The notes beneath the pieces are model-generated. The model did no database searches. It worked only from the letters and a program-made list of their open reading frames with translations, and was not told where the DNA came from. This document shows positions 39,103 through 48,777 of a stretch of DNA of 64,000 nucleotides, one piece after another. The DNA is from Massilia aquatica (GTDB lineage Bacteria > Pseudomonadota > Gammaproteobacteria > Burkholderiales > Burkholderiaceae_D). A program made the translations under genes and the position numbers. The stretch's first letter is position 1. Every line of letters begins with the position of its first letter. The stretch is from contig NZ_VVIW01000012.1 of assembly GCF_011682045.1 (NCBI RefSeq), positions 124,001 to 188,000 of the forward strand, written 5' to 3'.

Positions 39103-40050
39103 TTACTTTCCCTGGCTGCGCCGCTCGACGGCGTCGATGAACATGGCGGCCACGTCGAAGCCCGCCTGGTCGAAGATCTCCTGGAAGCAGGTCGGGCTGG
39201 TGACGTTCACTTCGGTGAGACACTCGCCGATCACATCCAATCCTACCAGTAACAGGCCACGCTCGGCCAGCACCGGGCCGAGGCTCCCGGCGATATGCAG
39301 GTCGTGCGCGCTCAGGGGCTGGGCCACGCCGATGCCGCCGGCGGCCAGGTTGCCGCGAATTTCGGTCCCCTGCGGGATGCGCGCCAGCGCGAACGGCACC
39401 GGTTTGCCGTCGATGACGAGAATGCGCTTGTCGCCCTTGACGATCTCGGGGATGTAGCGCTGCGCCATGATGGTCTGTGCGCCGTTGAGGGTCAGCGTTT
39501 CGATCACCGAGCCGAGGTTCATGCCGTCGGCGCCGATGCGGAAGATGCCGGCCCCGCCCATGCCGTCGAGCGGCTTGAAGATCACATCGCCATGCTTGGC
39601 GTGGAAGGCGCGCAGGCGCGCCGCATCCGACGTGACCAGGGTGGGCGAGGTGAATTCGGTGAACTGGGCGATCGCCAGCTTTTCATTGTGGTCGCGGATC
39701 GCCGACGGCTTGTTGAAGATGCGCGCGCCCTGCTTTTCGGCCAGTTCGAGCAGGTAGGTACCGTACACGTACTCCATGTCGAACGGCGGGTCCTTGCGCT
39801 GGATCACGGCATCGAATTCGGACAGGCGCATCGCCGCCTTGGGCGCGGCGCGGTACCAGTCGTCGGCGTCGCCGGTCAGGGTGATCTGCGCAATGTCGGC
39901 GCTGACCACGCCCTCTTCCAGGGCCATGTCGCGCTGCTCGAAGGCGTAGACCGCATGGCCGCGCCGGGCCGCTTCGCGCATCATGGCGAAGGTCGAATCC
40001 TTGTACGTCTTGAAGCCGGACAGCGGATCGGCGAGGAAAGCGATTTTCAT
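39103..40050 (-). CDS. gshB: Glutathione synthetase
   Basis: A 315-residue ATP-grasp ligase that joins glycine to gamma-glutamylcysteine. It starts at MKIAFLADPLSGFKTYKDST, with RKDPPFDMEYVYGTY, FNKPSAIRDHNEKL, VIFKPLDGMGGAGIFRI (ATP-binding) and LVGLDVIGECLTEVNVTSPT. The ATG at 40050 is the start of homology, four codons inside a slightly longer open reading. gshA is 880 bp upstream, separated by an accessory gene, whereas the two are usually adjacent in Burkholderiales. The 286-bp gap upstream shows no gene. Confidence 0.96.
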   Translation of the reverse strand: MKIAFLADPLSGFKTYKDSTFAMMREAARRGHAVYAFEQRDMALEEGVVSADIAQITLTGDADDWYRAAPKAAMRLSEFDAVIQRKDPPFDMEYVYGTYLLELAEKQGARIFNKPSAIRDHNEKLAIAQFTEFTSPTLVTSDAARLRAFHAKHGDVIFKPLDGMGGAGIFRIGADGMNLGSVIETLTLNGAQTIMAQRYIPEIVKGDKRILVIDGKPVPFALARIPQGTEIRGNLAAGGIGVAQPLSAHDLHIAGSLGPVLAERGLLLVGLDVIGECLTEVNVTSPTCFQEIFDQAGFDVAAMFIDAVERRSQGK

Positions 40051-40336
40051 GGGCGATTCCATTGAGGGTAATGCCTGATTTTAGCCGGAAACGCCGATGT
40101 TGGCTTGGGATGAGGCCGGATGAGTGAGTGGGAGCGCCTCAGGGCACATTGTCATGCCATGGAAAAGCCACGTCTTGCGCCGGCGGCTGGCTCGATGTCG
40201 TACGCGCCAGTCCACATACAGGCCAATGGCGGGCTCCAACGCGGCAGTGACAGCCTGCTACCATACTTTCAAAGTAATTGGCTTTCTGACAACCGACATT
40301 GAGCAGGCTGGCCAGCTAACGTCCGTTCTTGACAGT

Positions 40337-40762
40337 TCATTCGTTAAGCGGCTCGCCGGGCCACGCATCTTCCAGGGTCGGAATGCAGGGAGAAAGAAAG
40401 GGATCGGGCATCTCGGACAGGGTTCCGCGTGCAAGGCGCCATACCCGGAATGCATTTTCCTTTCCATCATCTGTCTCATCGTCATGCACGTACAGGAGAC
40501 CATAGGAGTCGGGCAGCTCCCTTGCCACCCACTGAAACAATTCGACGACTTTGCCATACCGATGGTTGCGCAGGCCATGGGCATAGAGAACGATCAACTC
40601 GTTACCGGTTATTTTCACTTCGAAAAGAGAAAACTGATCATCCGCTGCACGAATCGCTTCACGCAGCCGTTCAAGCGCGATCGTCTCCAACGCCTGTCGA
40701 CGATCCGGATTGAGGTCCGGATCTGGAACGCGAATTGTTGCCCACCCATGGAATTCAAACAT
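40337..40762 (-). CDS. Imm7-like immunity protein
   Basis: A 141-residue soluble protein. MFEFHGWATIRV at the N-terminus, HGLRNHRYGKVVELFQWVA and PDSYGLLYVHDDE resemble the Imm7 family of polymorphic-toxin immunity proteins. Such proteins neutralise a partner toxin. No toxin gene is adjacent, so it is an orphan, perhaps guarding against toxins of neighbours. It is inserted between gshA and gshB, which are contiguous in relatives. The family call is by pattern recognition and moderately sure. Confidence 0.55.
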   Translation of the reverse strand: MFEFHGWATIRVPDPDLNPDRRQALETIALERLREAIRAADDQFSLFEVKITGNELIVLYAHGLRNHRYGKVVELFQWVARELPDSYGLLYVHDDETDDGKENAFRVWRLARGTLSEMPDPFLSPCIPTLEDAWPGEPLNE

Positions 40763-40929
40763 GCCTTTTCCTTAGCTACCGAGTGTCCTGAGTCAGAAAC
40801 GCAGGACACTAGCAGGGGCGAACGAGCACTGGTGAACCGTGCATCCGGAACAGACGATGTCGTCCTCTCCCCAATGGTTCAAGGACTTGCGCTCCGCCAG
40901 GCGGGAAGACCCGCGCTGCGGCTGCCGCC

Positions 40930-42231
40930 TCAATACACCTCGGGATTCGGATCAGTCCGCTCCATCTCGAGCGAGGCCGCAATCAGCCCCAGCCTTGCCA
41001 CAACCCCATACACATAGAAGCGGTTCGGCGCCGCCGTGCCCGGCTTGGCTTTCAGGTCCGGCACCGCGTGCTGCTGGGCAAACGCCAGCGGCACGTACTG
41101 CGAACCGGGTGCGTTGAGGTTCTGGTCGATGCCGCGCTCGGCGTGAATCCGGTAGAAGCCGCCCACCACGTAGCGGTCGATCATGTACACCACCGGCTCG
41201 GCCACCGCATCCTTGATGTTCTCGAAGGTCGGCACGCCTTCCTGAATGATGACGTCGCTGATTTCCACGCCATCTTTGATGACCGACATCTTCTGGCGCT
41301 GCGCACGGTTCAGTTCGCGCACCTCGCTGGCATCCTTGATGGTCAGGATGCCCATGCCGTAGGTGCCGGCGTCGGGTTTCAGGATCACGAACGGCTTTTG
41401 CTCCTTGATCCCGTATTCCTTGTACTTCTTGCGGATCTTGGCCAGCAGCATGGTCACATTGTCGGCCAGGCATTCCACGCCCTGGTCTTCATCGAAATTG
41501 ATGGCGCCGCATTTACTGTGGAAGGGGTTGACCATCCACGGATCGACATCGATCAGCTTGCCGAACTTCTTGGCCACTTCATCGTAGGCGGCCAGGTGGT
41601 TGCTTTTTCTCCGCAGCGCCCAGCCGGCGTGCAGCGGCGGCAGCAAGGATTGCTCGTGGATATTTTCCAGGATCGACGGAATGCCCGCCGACAGGTCGTT
41701 ATTGAGCAAAATGGTGCACGGATCGAAATCCTTCAGGCCCACCCGGCGTCCGTTGGCGGACCGTACCAGCGGCTCGACCACCAGCATGTTCCCGTCCGGC
41801 AGCGCCAGCGGGGTCGGCTGGGTGATTTCGGGCGACAGCGAACCGAGCCGCACATGCAGCCCGGTCTGGCGGAAAATCTGCATCAGGCGCGCCACGTTCT
41901 GCAGGTAATGCGGATTGCGGGTGTGCCCTTCCGGCACCAGCAACAGGTTGCGGGCGTCCGGGCAATATTTGTCGATCGCGGCCATGGCGGCCTGCACCGC
42001 CAGCGGCAGCATCTCGGTGGCAAGATTGTTAAAACCGCCAGGGAACAGGTTGGTGTCGACCGGGGCCAGCTTGTAGCCGGCGTTGCGCAGGTCGACCGAG
42101 CAATAGAACGGCGGCGTATGCTCCTGCCACTCCATGCGGAACCAGCGCTCAATGGCGGGGGTGGCCGCCAGGATTTTCTTTTCGAGGTCGAGCAGCGGGC
42201 CAGTCAGGGCCGTGACGAGGTGGGGAACCAT
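40930..42231 (-). CDS. gshA: Glutamate--cysteine ligase, proteobacterial GshA type
   Basis: A 433-residue enzyme for the first step of glutathione synthesis, of the GshA family found in betaproteobacteria rather than the E. coli family. Landmarks are YCSVDLRNAGYKLAPVDTNL, FPGGFNNLA, LLVPEGHTRNPHYL, FVILKPDAGTYGMGILTI and YVVGGFYRIHAERGIDQNLN. The ATG at 42231 (MVPHLVTALTGPL) is the first with homology. Transcribed toward gshB and the PTS genes. Confidence 0.95.
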   Translation of the reverse strand: MVPHLVTALTGPLLDLEKKILAATPAIERWFRMEWQEHTPPFYCSVDLRNAGYKLAPVDTNLFPGGFNNLATEMLPLAVQAAMAAIDKYCPDARNLLLVPEGHTRNPHYLQNVARLMQIFRQTGLHVRLGSLSPEITQPTPLALPDGNMLVVEPLVRSANGRRVGLKDFDPCTILLNNDLSAGIPSILENIHEQSLLPPLHAGWALRRKSNHLAAYDEVAKKFGKLIDVDPWMVNPFHSKCGAINFDEDQGVECLADNVTMLLAKIRKKYKEYGIKEQKPFVILKPDAGTYGMGILTIKDASEVRELNRAQRQKMSVIKDGVEISDVIIQEGVPTFENIKDAVAEPVVYMIDRYVVGGFYRIHAERGIDQNLNAPGSQYVPLAFAQQHAVPDLKAKPGTAAPNRFYVYGVVARLGLIAASLEMERTDPNPEVY

Positions 42232-42403
42232 GGTTACTTCCTTAAATGATGCGGGAGGCCGACCCTCCAGGCATGCAGAGCACGCTATATTACCGCGCAA
42301 GAACCTCAAATCGGGGCGAAAGCCCTATTTTAAAGCCCCACCGCGTTGACGCCAAAAAACCTTCTTGCTGATCCGTCCCCCACGGCCGGATCGCACCGCC
42401 TGT

Positions 42404-44539
42404 TTACGCCGGTGGCGTGGTGAAGAAATGCTCCATGATGCCGCCGTTGCGCACCTCCGCCACCGAGGTCCTGAGTTTGACCGGATCGGTTTCATCATGG
42501 GGGAGCTGGGTATCTTTCCTGACGCCGATGCCTTTCGATGGCCCGAATTCTTCGTGCTGGAACCTGGTGGCGGGGACGCCGATGACTTCGTCCGAGCCGA
42601 TCTTTTGAATCATATGAGCGATCTCCTTGACCACCGTGCTTTCGACACCGTCGAAAAATGCGCTCTTGTTCCACGCTTGCGGCGCATGTGCGATCAGATC
42701 GTTAAACGCGCTGTTGTTACGATCGTAAGTCTCTTGCAAGGCATCGAATCCGGCATCGCCTTCGTTCACCTCGTTACCGCCCGCATCGACAAAGGCGTCG
42801 TTGACCATCGATTTGTCGAGCACTTCGGCCGCATCCAGGATGTGTTTGAAATGGGGGGCGTCGAGATTCAGACCCGCATGCTGCTTCAGGCTCCTCAAGG
42901 TACTGCTATCGAAATAGCCACCGTGATTTTGCGCAAATTTGCCCCAGGCCGCCGGTTCGTTATCGCGCGAATGCGGCATCGCCTCCAGGGTGGTCCGCAC
43001 TGCGTGCAATTGCCCGGCCACGAACGGCGCGGCATACTCGGTCGCGAACGCTTTCAGATGCGCCAGATCGTCCTTGGTGGCCGAGGTGGTTGCCAGAATA
43101 TTGGGCAGCGAATCTTTTACCCAGACGCTGAACAGTTCTTTGACTGCCGATGACAGATCATGATCGCTGTCGAGTCCCGGTTCTGCCTGGAGCAGGATGG
43201 AAGGAATTGCCAGGGTGTTGGCAAGCGCCTTGTTCAGATGGACGGCGGGGGCGCCGGCGGGGTCCAGTCCGCGTTGGGCGGCGAGGTTCTTGAGCCCTTG
43301 GTAAGCAGTCCCCATGGCGCTCTGTTCCGCAAAGCGCGGGTCATGCGCGAAATGTTCTTCGACGCTGGCGATCAGTTCCGCGCTTTCATTGCCATTCAAT
43401 GAAATGTTCATCTGGGAGTAAATGTTGTCGCCAGCGAGTTTTTGGGCAGTCGGCTTGCGGATTTCAATATTCTCTATCGTGCCCGCGTGTTCCGGTGCGG
43501 CCGAGACCTTCCAGCCCGTACCCAAGCCTTTTTGCGCAAGCAGGTCGACAAACTCGGGCAGCTTGACCGCCCCCTGTCCCGCCATCTCGATCGCCGAATT
43601 TCTGACTTCCAGCATCGCCTTGCTCATCTGGCCATGAATTGCCTGGAGTTCCGCCTTGTCCGGGCTGCCGTCAGGCCGGTTCGGAACAATGAACGGCGGC
43701 ATGCCAATTTCGACCACGGCGCCCGAATCGGTCTCCAATTCAAATTTAATACCGAACAATTCCGAATGTGCCGCCGAACTTGCCAGACTGATATGCGACG
43801 GCGCATTTTTCAGCGAATGCCCGGTAAACTCGTACTCGAACCCGACGCTGCGGTGCGAGGTCATGATGCTGTCTTTCGAATATTCCTGTTTCAGTTTGTT
43901 TTGATAGTTTTTTTGATGTTCGATAAATTCCTTGGGCGACGCGCAATCACTCATTTTCTTGTAAGCGCTCACCGGCGCCGCCCGCGCACGCAGCTTCACG
44001 GGCAGGAGGTGATTCAAGGACGTATCCGGCACGCCCTTCATGCTGACAAACGCATCGGCGCGCACATACGCGGGCTTCTGGTTGTGGGATTTGCCGGCAT
44101 CGGCTTGGTGGATGGGATACCACGCGTGCGTTTCCCCGGCCGCATGGCGGTCTTCCTCGCGGTTGCCCATCACCTCCTGATTCGGGCCACGGCGCGAGAA
44201 GACGGGATTGTTGGCGTCGATCGTGATTTCCTGCCCGTCCTTGAGCAAGTCGTTCTCCTGGCCGTCGAACAGCGATCCGGTATCGTCGGCCGTGACCGGA
44301 TGGGTTGCGCCAGCAATGCTCACTGTCATGGGCTTCGGTTCGGCCGCTTCATTGAGCGACTGCATGCTCAATCGTCGCATTGCCGCTCCCGCGTTGGCGA
44401 GGCGCGTGCGCGATACGGCGCCATCGGCCTGTTGCGCATTGGACGCTGGCGATGGCGCGCCGCTCTCCTGGCTGTGCGCGGTGGGCGCTGGTGCGACAGC
44501 CGGTGTCGAGAAGCTGAGACTGCGGGTAAGGGGGAACAT
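42404..44539 (-). CDS. Large effector-like protein of unknown function
   Basis: A 711-residue protein that I do not recognise. The first ~70 residues are rich in Ser, Ala and Pro with no hydrophobic signal, like a type III or similar secretion N-terminus. Residues about 100-165 (ITIDANNPVFSRRG to AYVRADAFVSM) resemble an SH3-like domain. Residues 232-283 (VGFEYEFTG, then FELETDSGAVVEIGMPPF) weakly recall the E-x-E and D-x-(n)-E core of amidoligase/COOH-NH2 ligases. The remainder is helical. It is inserted between amtB and gshA, genes usually close together, and has slightly lower GC than its neighbours. Coding is well supported by length; function is open. Confidence 0.7.
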   Translation of the reverse strand: MFPLTRSLSFSTPAVAPAPTAHSQESGAPSPASNAQQADGAVSRTRLANAGAAMRRLSMQSLNEAAEPKPMTVSIAGATHPVTADDTGSLFDGQENDLLKDGQEITIDANNPVFSRRGPNQEVMGNREEDRHAAGETHAWYPIHQADAGKSHNQKPAYVRADAFVSMKGVPDTSLNHLLPVKLRARAAPVSAYKKMSDCASPKEFIEHQKNYQNKLKQEYSKDSIMTSHRSVGFEYEFTGHSLKNAPSHISLASSAAHSELFGIKFELETDSGAVVEIGMPPFIVPNRPDGSPDKAELQAIHGQMSKAMLEVRNSAIEMAGQGAVKLPEFVDLLAQKGLGTGWKVSAAPEHAGTIENIEIRKPTAQKLAGDNIYSQMNISLNGNESAELIASVEEHFAHDPRFAEQSAMGTAYQGLKNLAAQRGLDPAGAPAVHLNKALANTLAIPSILLQAEPGLDSDHDLSSAVKELFSVWVKDSLPNILATTSATKDDLAHLKAFATEYAAPFVAGQLHAVRTTLEAMPHSRDNEPAAWGKFAQNHGGYFDSSTLRSLKQHAGLNLDAPHFKHILDAAEVLDKSMVNDAFVDAGGNEVNEGDAGFDALQETYDRNNSAFNDLIAHAPQAWNKSAFFDGVESTVVKEIAHMIQKIGSDEVIGVPATRFQHEEFGPSKGIGVRKDTQLPHDETDPVKLRTSVAEVRNGGIMEHFFTTPPA

Positions 44540-44655
44540 GGGGTTGTCCTCTTTTCAAAAGTGGGAATGGATCGACGTCGCCGCCGGTATCCTATCGGTG
44601 TCGGCTACCGCGCTTCCGTTCCCTCGATTGAAAAATACAGCCCGCAAAACGCAGC

Positions 44656-44691
44656 GGGCCCCAACAGTTGTGTGCCAACTGTTGGGGCCCG
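44656..44691 (-). terminator. Strong hairpin after amtB
   Basis: A perfect 15-bp inverted repeat (GGGCCCCAACAGTTG, 44656-44670, with its complement at 44676-44690) around TGTGC lies just beyond the amtB stop on the minus strand. A T-rich stretch follows about 25 bases further (44630-44637). It probably ends the torF-glnK-amtB transcript and shields the effector-like gene. Confidence 0.65.
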
Positions 44692-44703
44692 GTGTTGCGC
44701 AGC

Positions 44704-44731
44704 GATCAGCGATCAGCCATCAGCCATCAGC
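44704..44731. repeat. Four 7-bp tandem repeats at the amtB stop
   Basis: Units GATCAGC, GATCAGC, CATCAGC, CATCAGC lie in direct tandem. The amtB stop codon (44727-44729 on the complement) falls in the last unit, so repeat expansion could alter or extend the amtB end. Confidence 0.7.
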
Positions 44732-46256
44732 TATGGTAGGCCGATTCGCCGTGGCTCGTGATGTCGAGCCCTTCGCGTTCTTCTTCTTCCGGCACGCGCA
44801 GGCCGATCACCAGGTCCACCAGTTTGTAGGCGATGAAGGACACCACGGCCGACCACAGGATAGTGGTGCCGACCGCGGTCAGCTGCGTGAGCACCTGGCC
44901 GCCGATCGAATAATCCGCCGATGCCTTGTTGGCAACGTAGTCGAAAATGCCCTGGCCACCCAGCTTTGGCGCCGCGAACACACCGGTCAGCAAGGCACCC
45001 ACGATACCGCCCAGGCCGTGCACGCCGAACACGTCGAGCGAGTCGTCGGCGCCGATCAGGCGCTTGAGGCCGTTCACGCCCCACAGGCAGATAATACCGG
45101 CCAGCAAACCAATCACCAGGCCGCCCAGCGGACCGACGAAACCGGCGGCCGGGGTGATCGCCACCAGGCCGGCCACTGCGCCGGAGGCGGCGCCCAGCAT
45201 CGACGGCTTGCCCTTGGTGACCCACTCGCCCAGCACCCACGACAGGGTGGCGCAGGCGGTTGCCAGCAGGGTATTGATGAAGGCCAGCGCGGCGATGTCG
45301 CCCGCTTCCAGCGCCGAGCCGGCGTTAAAGCCGAACCAGCCCACCCACAGCAGCGAGGCGCCGATCATGGTCATGGTCAGCGAGTGCGGGGCCATGGCTT
45401 CGCGGCCATAGCCGACCCGCTTGCCGATCAGGATCGCGCCCATCAAACCGGCCACCGCCGCATTGATGTGCACCACGGTGCCGCCGGCGAAATCGAGCGC
45501 ACCTTTTTGGAACAGCCAGCCGGCTTTCGCGGTTTCGGTCGCCAGGGTGGCGGCGTCGGTGATGGCGTCGGGGCCGGTCCAGAACCAGACCATGTGGGCG
45601 ATCGGCAGGTAGCCGAAGGTGAACCACAGCACCATGAAGGCCAGCACGGCGGCGAACTTGATGCGTTCGGCAAAGGCGCCGACGATCAGGCAGCAGGTAA
45701 TCGCGGCAAAGGTGCCCTGGAACGCCACGTAGATGAATTCGGGAATGACCACGCCCTTGCTGAAGGTGGCGGCGTAGGCGAACACGCCCTTCTCCGGATC
45801 CCAGATGCCCATCAGCAATGCGCGGTCGAAGCCGCCGATGACCGCGTTGCCTGGCGTGAAGGCGACCGAATAGCCGTAGATGCACCACAGCACGATGATC
45901 AGGGCAAACACCACGAACACCTGCATCAGCACCGACAGCATGTTCTTGGTGCGCACCAGGCCGCCGTAAAACAGCGCCAGCCCGGGAATCGTCATCAGGA
46001 TCACCAGCACGGTGGCGATGAACATCCAGGCGGTGTCGCCTTTGTGCGGCACCGGGGCCGGCGCGGCGGCGGGAGCGGCGACGCTGGCCGTAGTCACGGC
46101 AGGCGTGACAGCGGCCGTGGCCGGTGCTTCTACGGGAGTGACGATGGCTGCCGTGGTATCGGCTTTAGGCGCATCCTGGGCCGAGGCCGGCAGCACGCCA
46201 CCGATGGCGCACAGCACCACGAGTCCGGCCATCCACTTTGTGATCGTTTTATTCAT
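44727..46256 (-). CDS. amtB: Ammonium transporter AmtB
   Basis: A 509-residue protein with a signal peptide (about 1-25, ending ASA), an unusual ~60-residue Ala/Pro/Thr linker and then the 11-helix Amt domain (WMFIATVLVILMTIPGLALF, GGTVVHINAAVAGLMGA with the first pore His, and VFGVHGLGGIVGALLTGVFA with the second). It conducts ammonium into the cell under nitrogen limitation. It is cotranscribed with glnK, whose product plugs the pore. The start at 46256 (MNKTITKWMAG) is 16 bases after glnK. Confidence 0.95.
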   Translation of the reverse strand: MNKTITKWMAGLVVLCAIGGVLPASAQDAPKADTTAAIVTPVEAPATAAVTPAVTTASVAAPAAAPAPVPHKGDTAWMFIATVLVILMTIPGLALFYGGLVRTKNMLSVLMQVFVVFALIIVLWCIYGYSVAFTPGNAVIGGFDRALLMGIWDPEKGVFAYAATFSKGVVIPEFIYVAFQGTFAAITCCLIVGAFAERIKFAAVLAFMVLWFTFGYLPIAHMVWFWTGPDAITDAATLATETAKAGWLFQKGALDFAGGTVVHINAAVAGLMGAILIGKRVGYGREAMAPHSLTMTMIGASLLWVGWFGFNAGSALEAGDIAALAFINTLLATACATLSWVLGEWVTKGKPSMLGAASGAVAGLVAITPAAGFVGPLGGLVIGLLAGIICLWGVNGLKRLIGADDSLDVFGVHGLGGIVGALLTGVFAAPKLGGQGIFDYVANKASADYSIGGQVLTQLTAVGTTILWSAVVSFIAYKLVDLVIGLRVPEEEEREGLDITSHGESAYHS

Positions 46257-46272
46257 CAGTATTCCCCTAAGC

Positions 46273-47374
<1,102 letters not shown>

Positions 47375-47460
47375 GGCGGTTCCCTTATGGTTTTTTAACA
47401 GAGACGGCGGTTGGGGTTTAAAATGAAGCCTGGGGCATGCACACTTCTTGATGACTCAGT

Positions 47461-47476
47461 AGCAGAAGTCGTGCCA
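47461..47476 (-). promoter_or_regulatory. Sigma-54 promoter of torF-glnK-amtB
   Basis: On the minus strand the sequence reads TGGCACGACTTCTGCT. The invariant GG (-24) and GC (-12) are separated by exactly ten bases, matching the sigma-54 consensus TGGCACG-N4-TTGCW with one mismatch. It lies about 87 bp upstream of torF. Confidence 0.82.
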
Positions 47477-47580
47477 GCTCTCTTGATGCCCGGCGCCGAC
47501 TTGTATTTGCGCCTGGCGTCCCCAACTTGCTGTTAATAAACAGCAAAAATTCCGCGATTCCGGTCGCGGCCGGCCACCAC

Positions 47581-47595
47581 GCACCAAACTGGCCC
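47581..47595. promoter_or_regulatory. NtrC-type binding site, proximal
   Basis: GCACCAAACTGGCCC matches the NtrC dyad GCACC-N5-GGTGC with two mismatches in the right half. Its centre is about 113 bp upstream of the -24 element, a normal enhancer distance. Confidence 0.6.
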
Positions 47596-47602
47596 ACCTG
47601 CC

Positions 47603-47617
47603 GCACCGCTGCGGTGC
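47603..47617. promoter_or_regulatory. NtrC-type binding site, distal
   Basis: GCACCGCTGCGGTGC is a perfect GCACC-N5-GGTGC dyad, the half-sites of the enterobacterial glnA NtrC enhancer. Its centre is 22 bp from the proximal site, two helical turns, allowing cooperative binding on one face of the DNA. It lies just 25 bp before the divergent ubiK start. Confidence 0.7.
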
Positions 47618-47641
47618 GCTACCGATTTCACGAGGATTACC

Positions 47642-47896
47642 ATGGATATGAACAGCTTTTTTAACGACTTGCAGGGCAAGATCAACCAGGCCATCGAAAG
47701 TTCGCCGGCCAAGGATATCGAGAAGAACGTCAAGAGCATGATGACCCAGGGCTTTTCCAAGCTCGATCTGGTTACGCGCGAGGAATTCGATATCCAGGCG
47801 CAAGTTCTGGCCAAGACCCGCGCCAAGCTCGAAGCACTGGAGCAGCGCTTCACCGAACTGGAAGAGCGCCTGAACCCGGCCAAGCCGCCGCTCTGA
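47642..47896 (+). CDS. ubiK: Ubiquinone biosynthesis accessory factor UbiK
   Basis: An 84-residue protein of the UbiK/YqiC (BMFP) family. The N-terminal MNSFFNDLQGKINQAIESSP is amphipathic and the C-terminal half is a coiled coil (LAKTRAKLEALEQRFTELEERL). UbiK trimerises and assists the UbiJ-organised aerobic ubiquinone complex. GAGGA before the ATG is a good ribosome site. It is divergent from torF. Confidence 0.9.
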   Translation: MDMNSFFNDLQGKINQAIESSPAKDIEKNVKSMMTQGFSKLDLVTREEFDIQAQVLAKTRAKLEALEQRFTELEERLNPAKPPL

Positions 47897-48073
47897 GGAT
47901 GCAGGGGTAAGGCAACTTTTCGCATGGAAATGGGTTAGCAAAAAAACCTTGTTCCGCTTGACCTGGCGTCATGCTCCCGTCATCTGGGAGGATTATTCTG
48001 ATCCTGTTGGTGACATGCCCCTGCATTTCCCACAGGTTAGTCCGGTGACCTCGAACACCGGCACCAGACACGT

Positions 48074-48104
48074 GCGGCCGGAAACTTTCCGGCCGCTTTT
48101 TTTT
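48074..48104 (+). terminator. Rho-independent terminator
   Basis: GCGGCCGGAA (48074-48083) pairs with TTCCGGCCGC (48087-48096) around a short loop and is followed by eight T residues. It ends plus-strand transcription about 180 bp after ubiK. The remaining 360-bp gap between ubiK and the next gene (47897-48256) shows no coding region. Confidence 0.85.
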
Positions 48105-48256
48105 GCCCGCGAAGAGCGCGCCGGCACGCTGGCAAGGCACTGGCGCGCCCTGCCGCTGCAGTCCATCCGCACAGGTTGGCATGCACTTTTGTGCAACAAT
48201 ACCTCTTGGCACGCGCCACGCCGTGGCGCGCCACCAACCGTCAAGGAGCGTATTTC

Positions 48257-48592
48257 ATGCAAGGATGGTCGATCACGATTACCCTGGAGACGTCGCAGCG
48301 GCGCGATGCGCCTGTCCCCATCGACAAGGAAGCGATTCTGGGATACTGGGACACTGGCTCGTTCGGCACCAACTGGGTCAAGCACCTGGTCGAGACCGGC
48401 AAGGCCAGCGAGCACTTGCGCGGCGGTTATCCCGACCGTTACGTGGCGCTGGCGCGCGACGTGCTGCCCCTGATCGACAACTATGGGATTGCCCATGACG
48501 ACTACGTGCGCGACGTCAAGCTGCATCGGGACAGGATCGCAGCTTGCCCGCCGGAACAGGCAGTGACGGTCGAGGTATGGGACCTGAGCTAG
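48257..48592 (+). CDS. Hypothetical protein
   Basis: A 111-residue soluble protein without a family I recognise. It starts with a beta-strand-like MQGWSITITLETSQ, then GYWDTGSFGTNWVKHLVETG and YVALARDVLPLIDNYGIAHD, probably alpha/beta. AAGGAG nine bases before the ATG gives a strong ribosome site. Its TAG stop lies inside the left end of a 168-bp palindrome, so its 3' end may have been reshaped by insertion of that element. Confidence 0.65.
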   Translation: MQGWSITITLETSQRRDAPVPIDKEAILGYWDTGSFGTNWVKHLVETGKASEHLRGGYPDRYVALARDVLPLIDNYGIAHDDYVRDVKLHRDRIAACPPEQAVTVEVWDLS

Positions 48593-48756
48593 GAGCCTGC
48601 GCGGCAGAAGGAGTCGAGGCGAAACGCGTGGGAAAAGAACCCAATTCACACCCACTTTTGAGGTCTGTAGCCTAGCTACAGACCGAGAAATGGGTGGGAA
48701 GTGGGACTTTTCTCCACCCGTTTCGGCCGACGAGCTTCTGCCGCGCAGGCTCCTAG
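48589..48756. mobile_element. 168-bp imperfect palindrome (MITE/REPIN-like hairpin)
   Basis: The outer 22 bases (48589-48610) are perfectly complementary to 48735-48756. Pairing continues with scattered mismatches to a perfect 10-bp inner stem (48662-48671 with 48675-48684) around a 3-base loop. Almost the whole element can therefore fold on itself. It sits between two convergent genes and includes the stop codon of the left one. No internal gene is present. Confidence 0.85.
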
Positions 48757-48777
48757 CCGCAACGGCGCGGCGCGCTA

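Noticed and set aside
40120-40302. 60-codon plus-strand reading between gshB and the Imm7-like gene
   Set aside because: No ribosome site, low-information composition and overlap with no conserved feature.
40337-44539. Imm7-like protein as direct antidote to the 711-residue protein
   Set aside because: gshA (1.3 kb) separates them, and the 711-residue protein has no recognisable toxin domain at its C-terminus.
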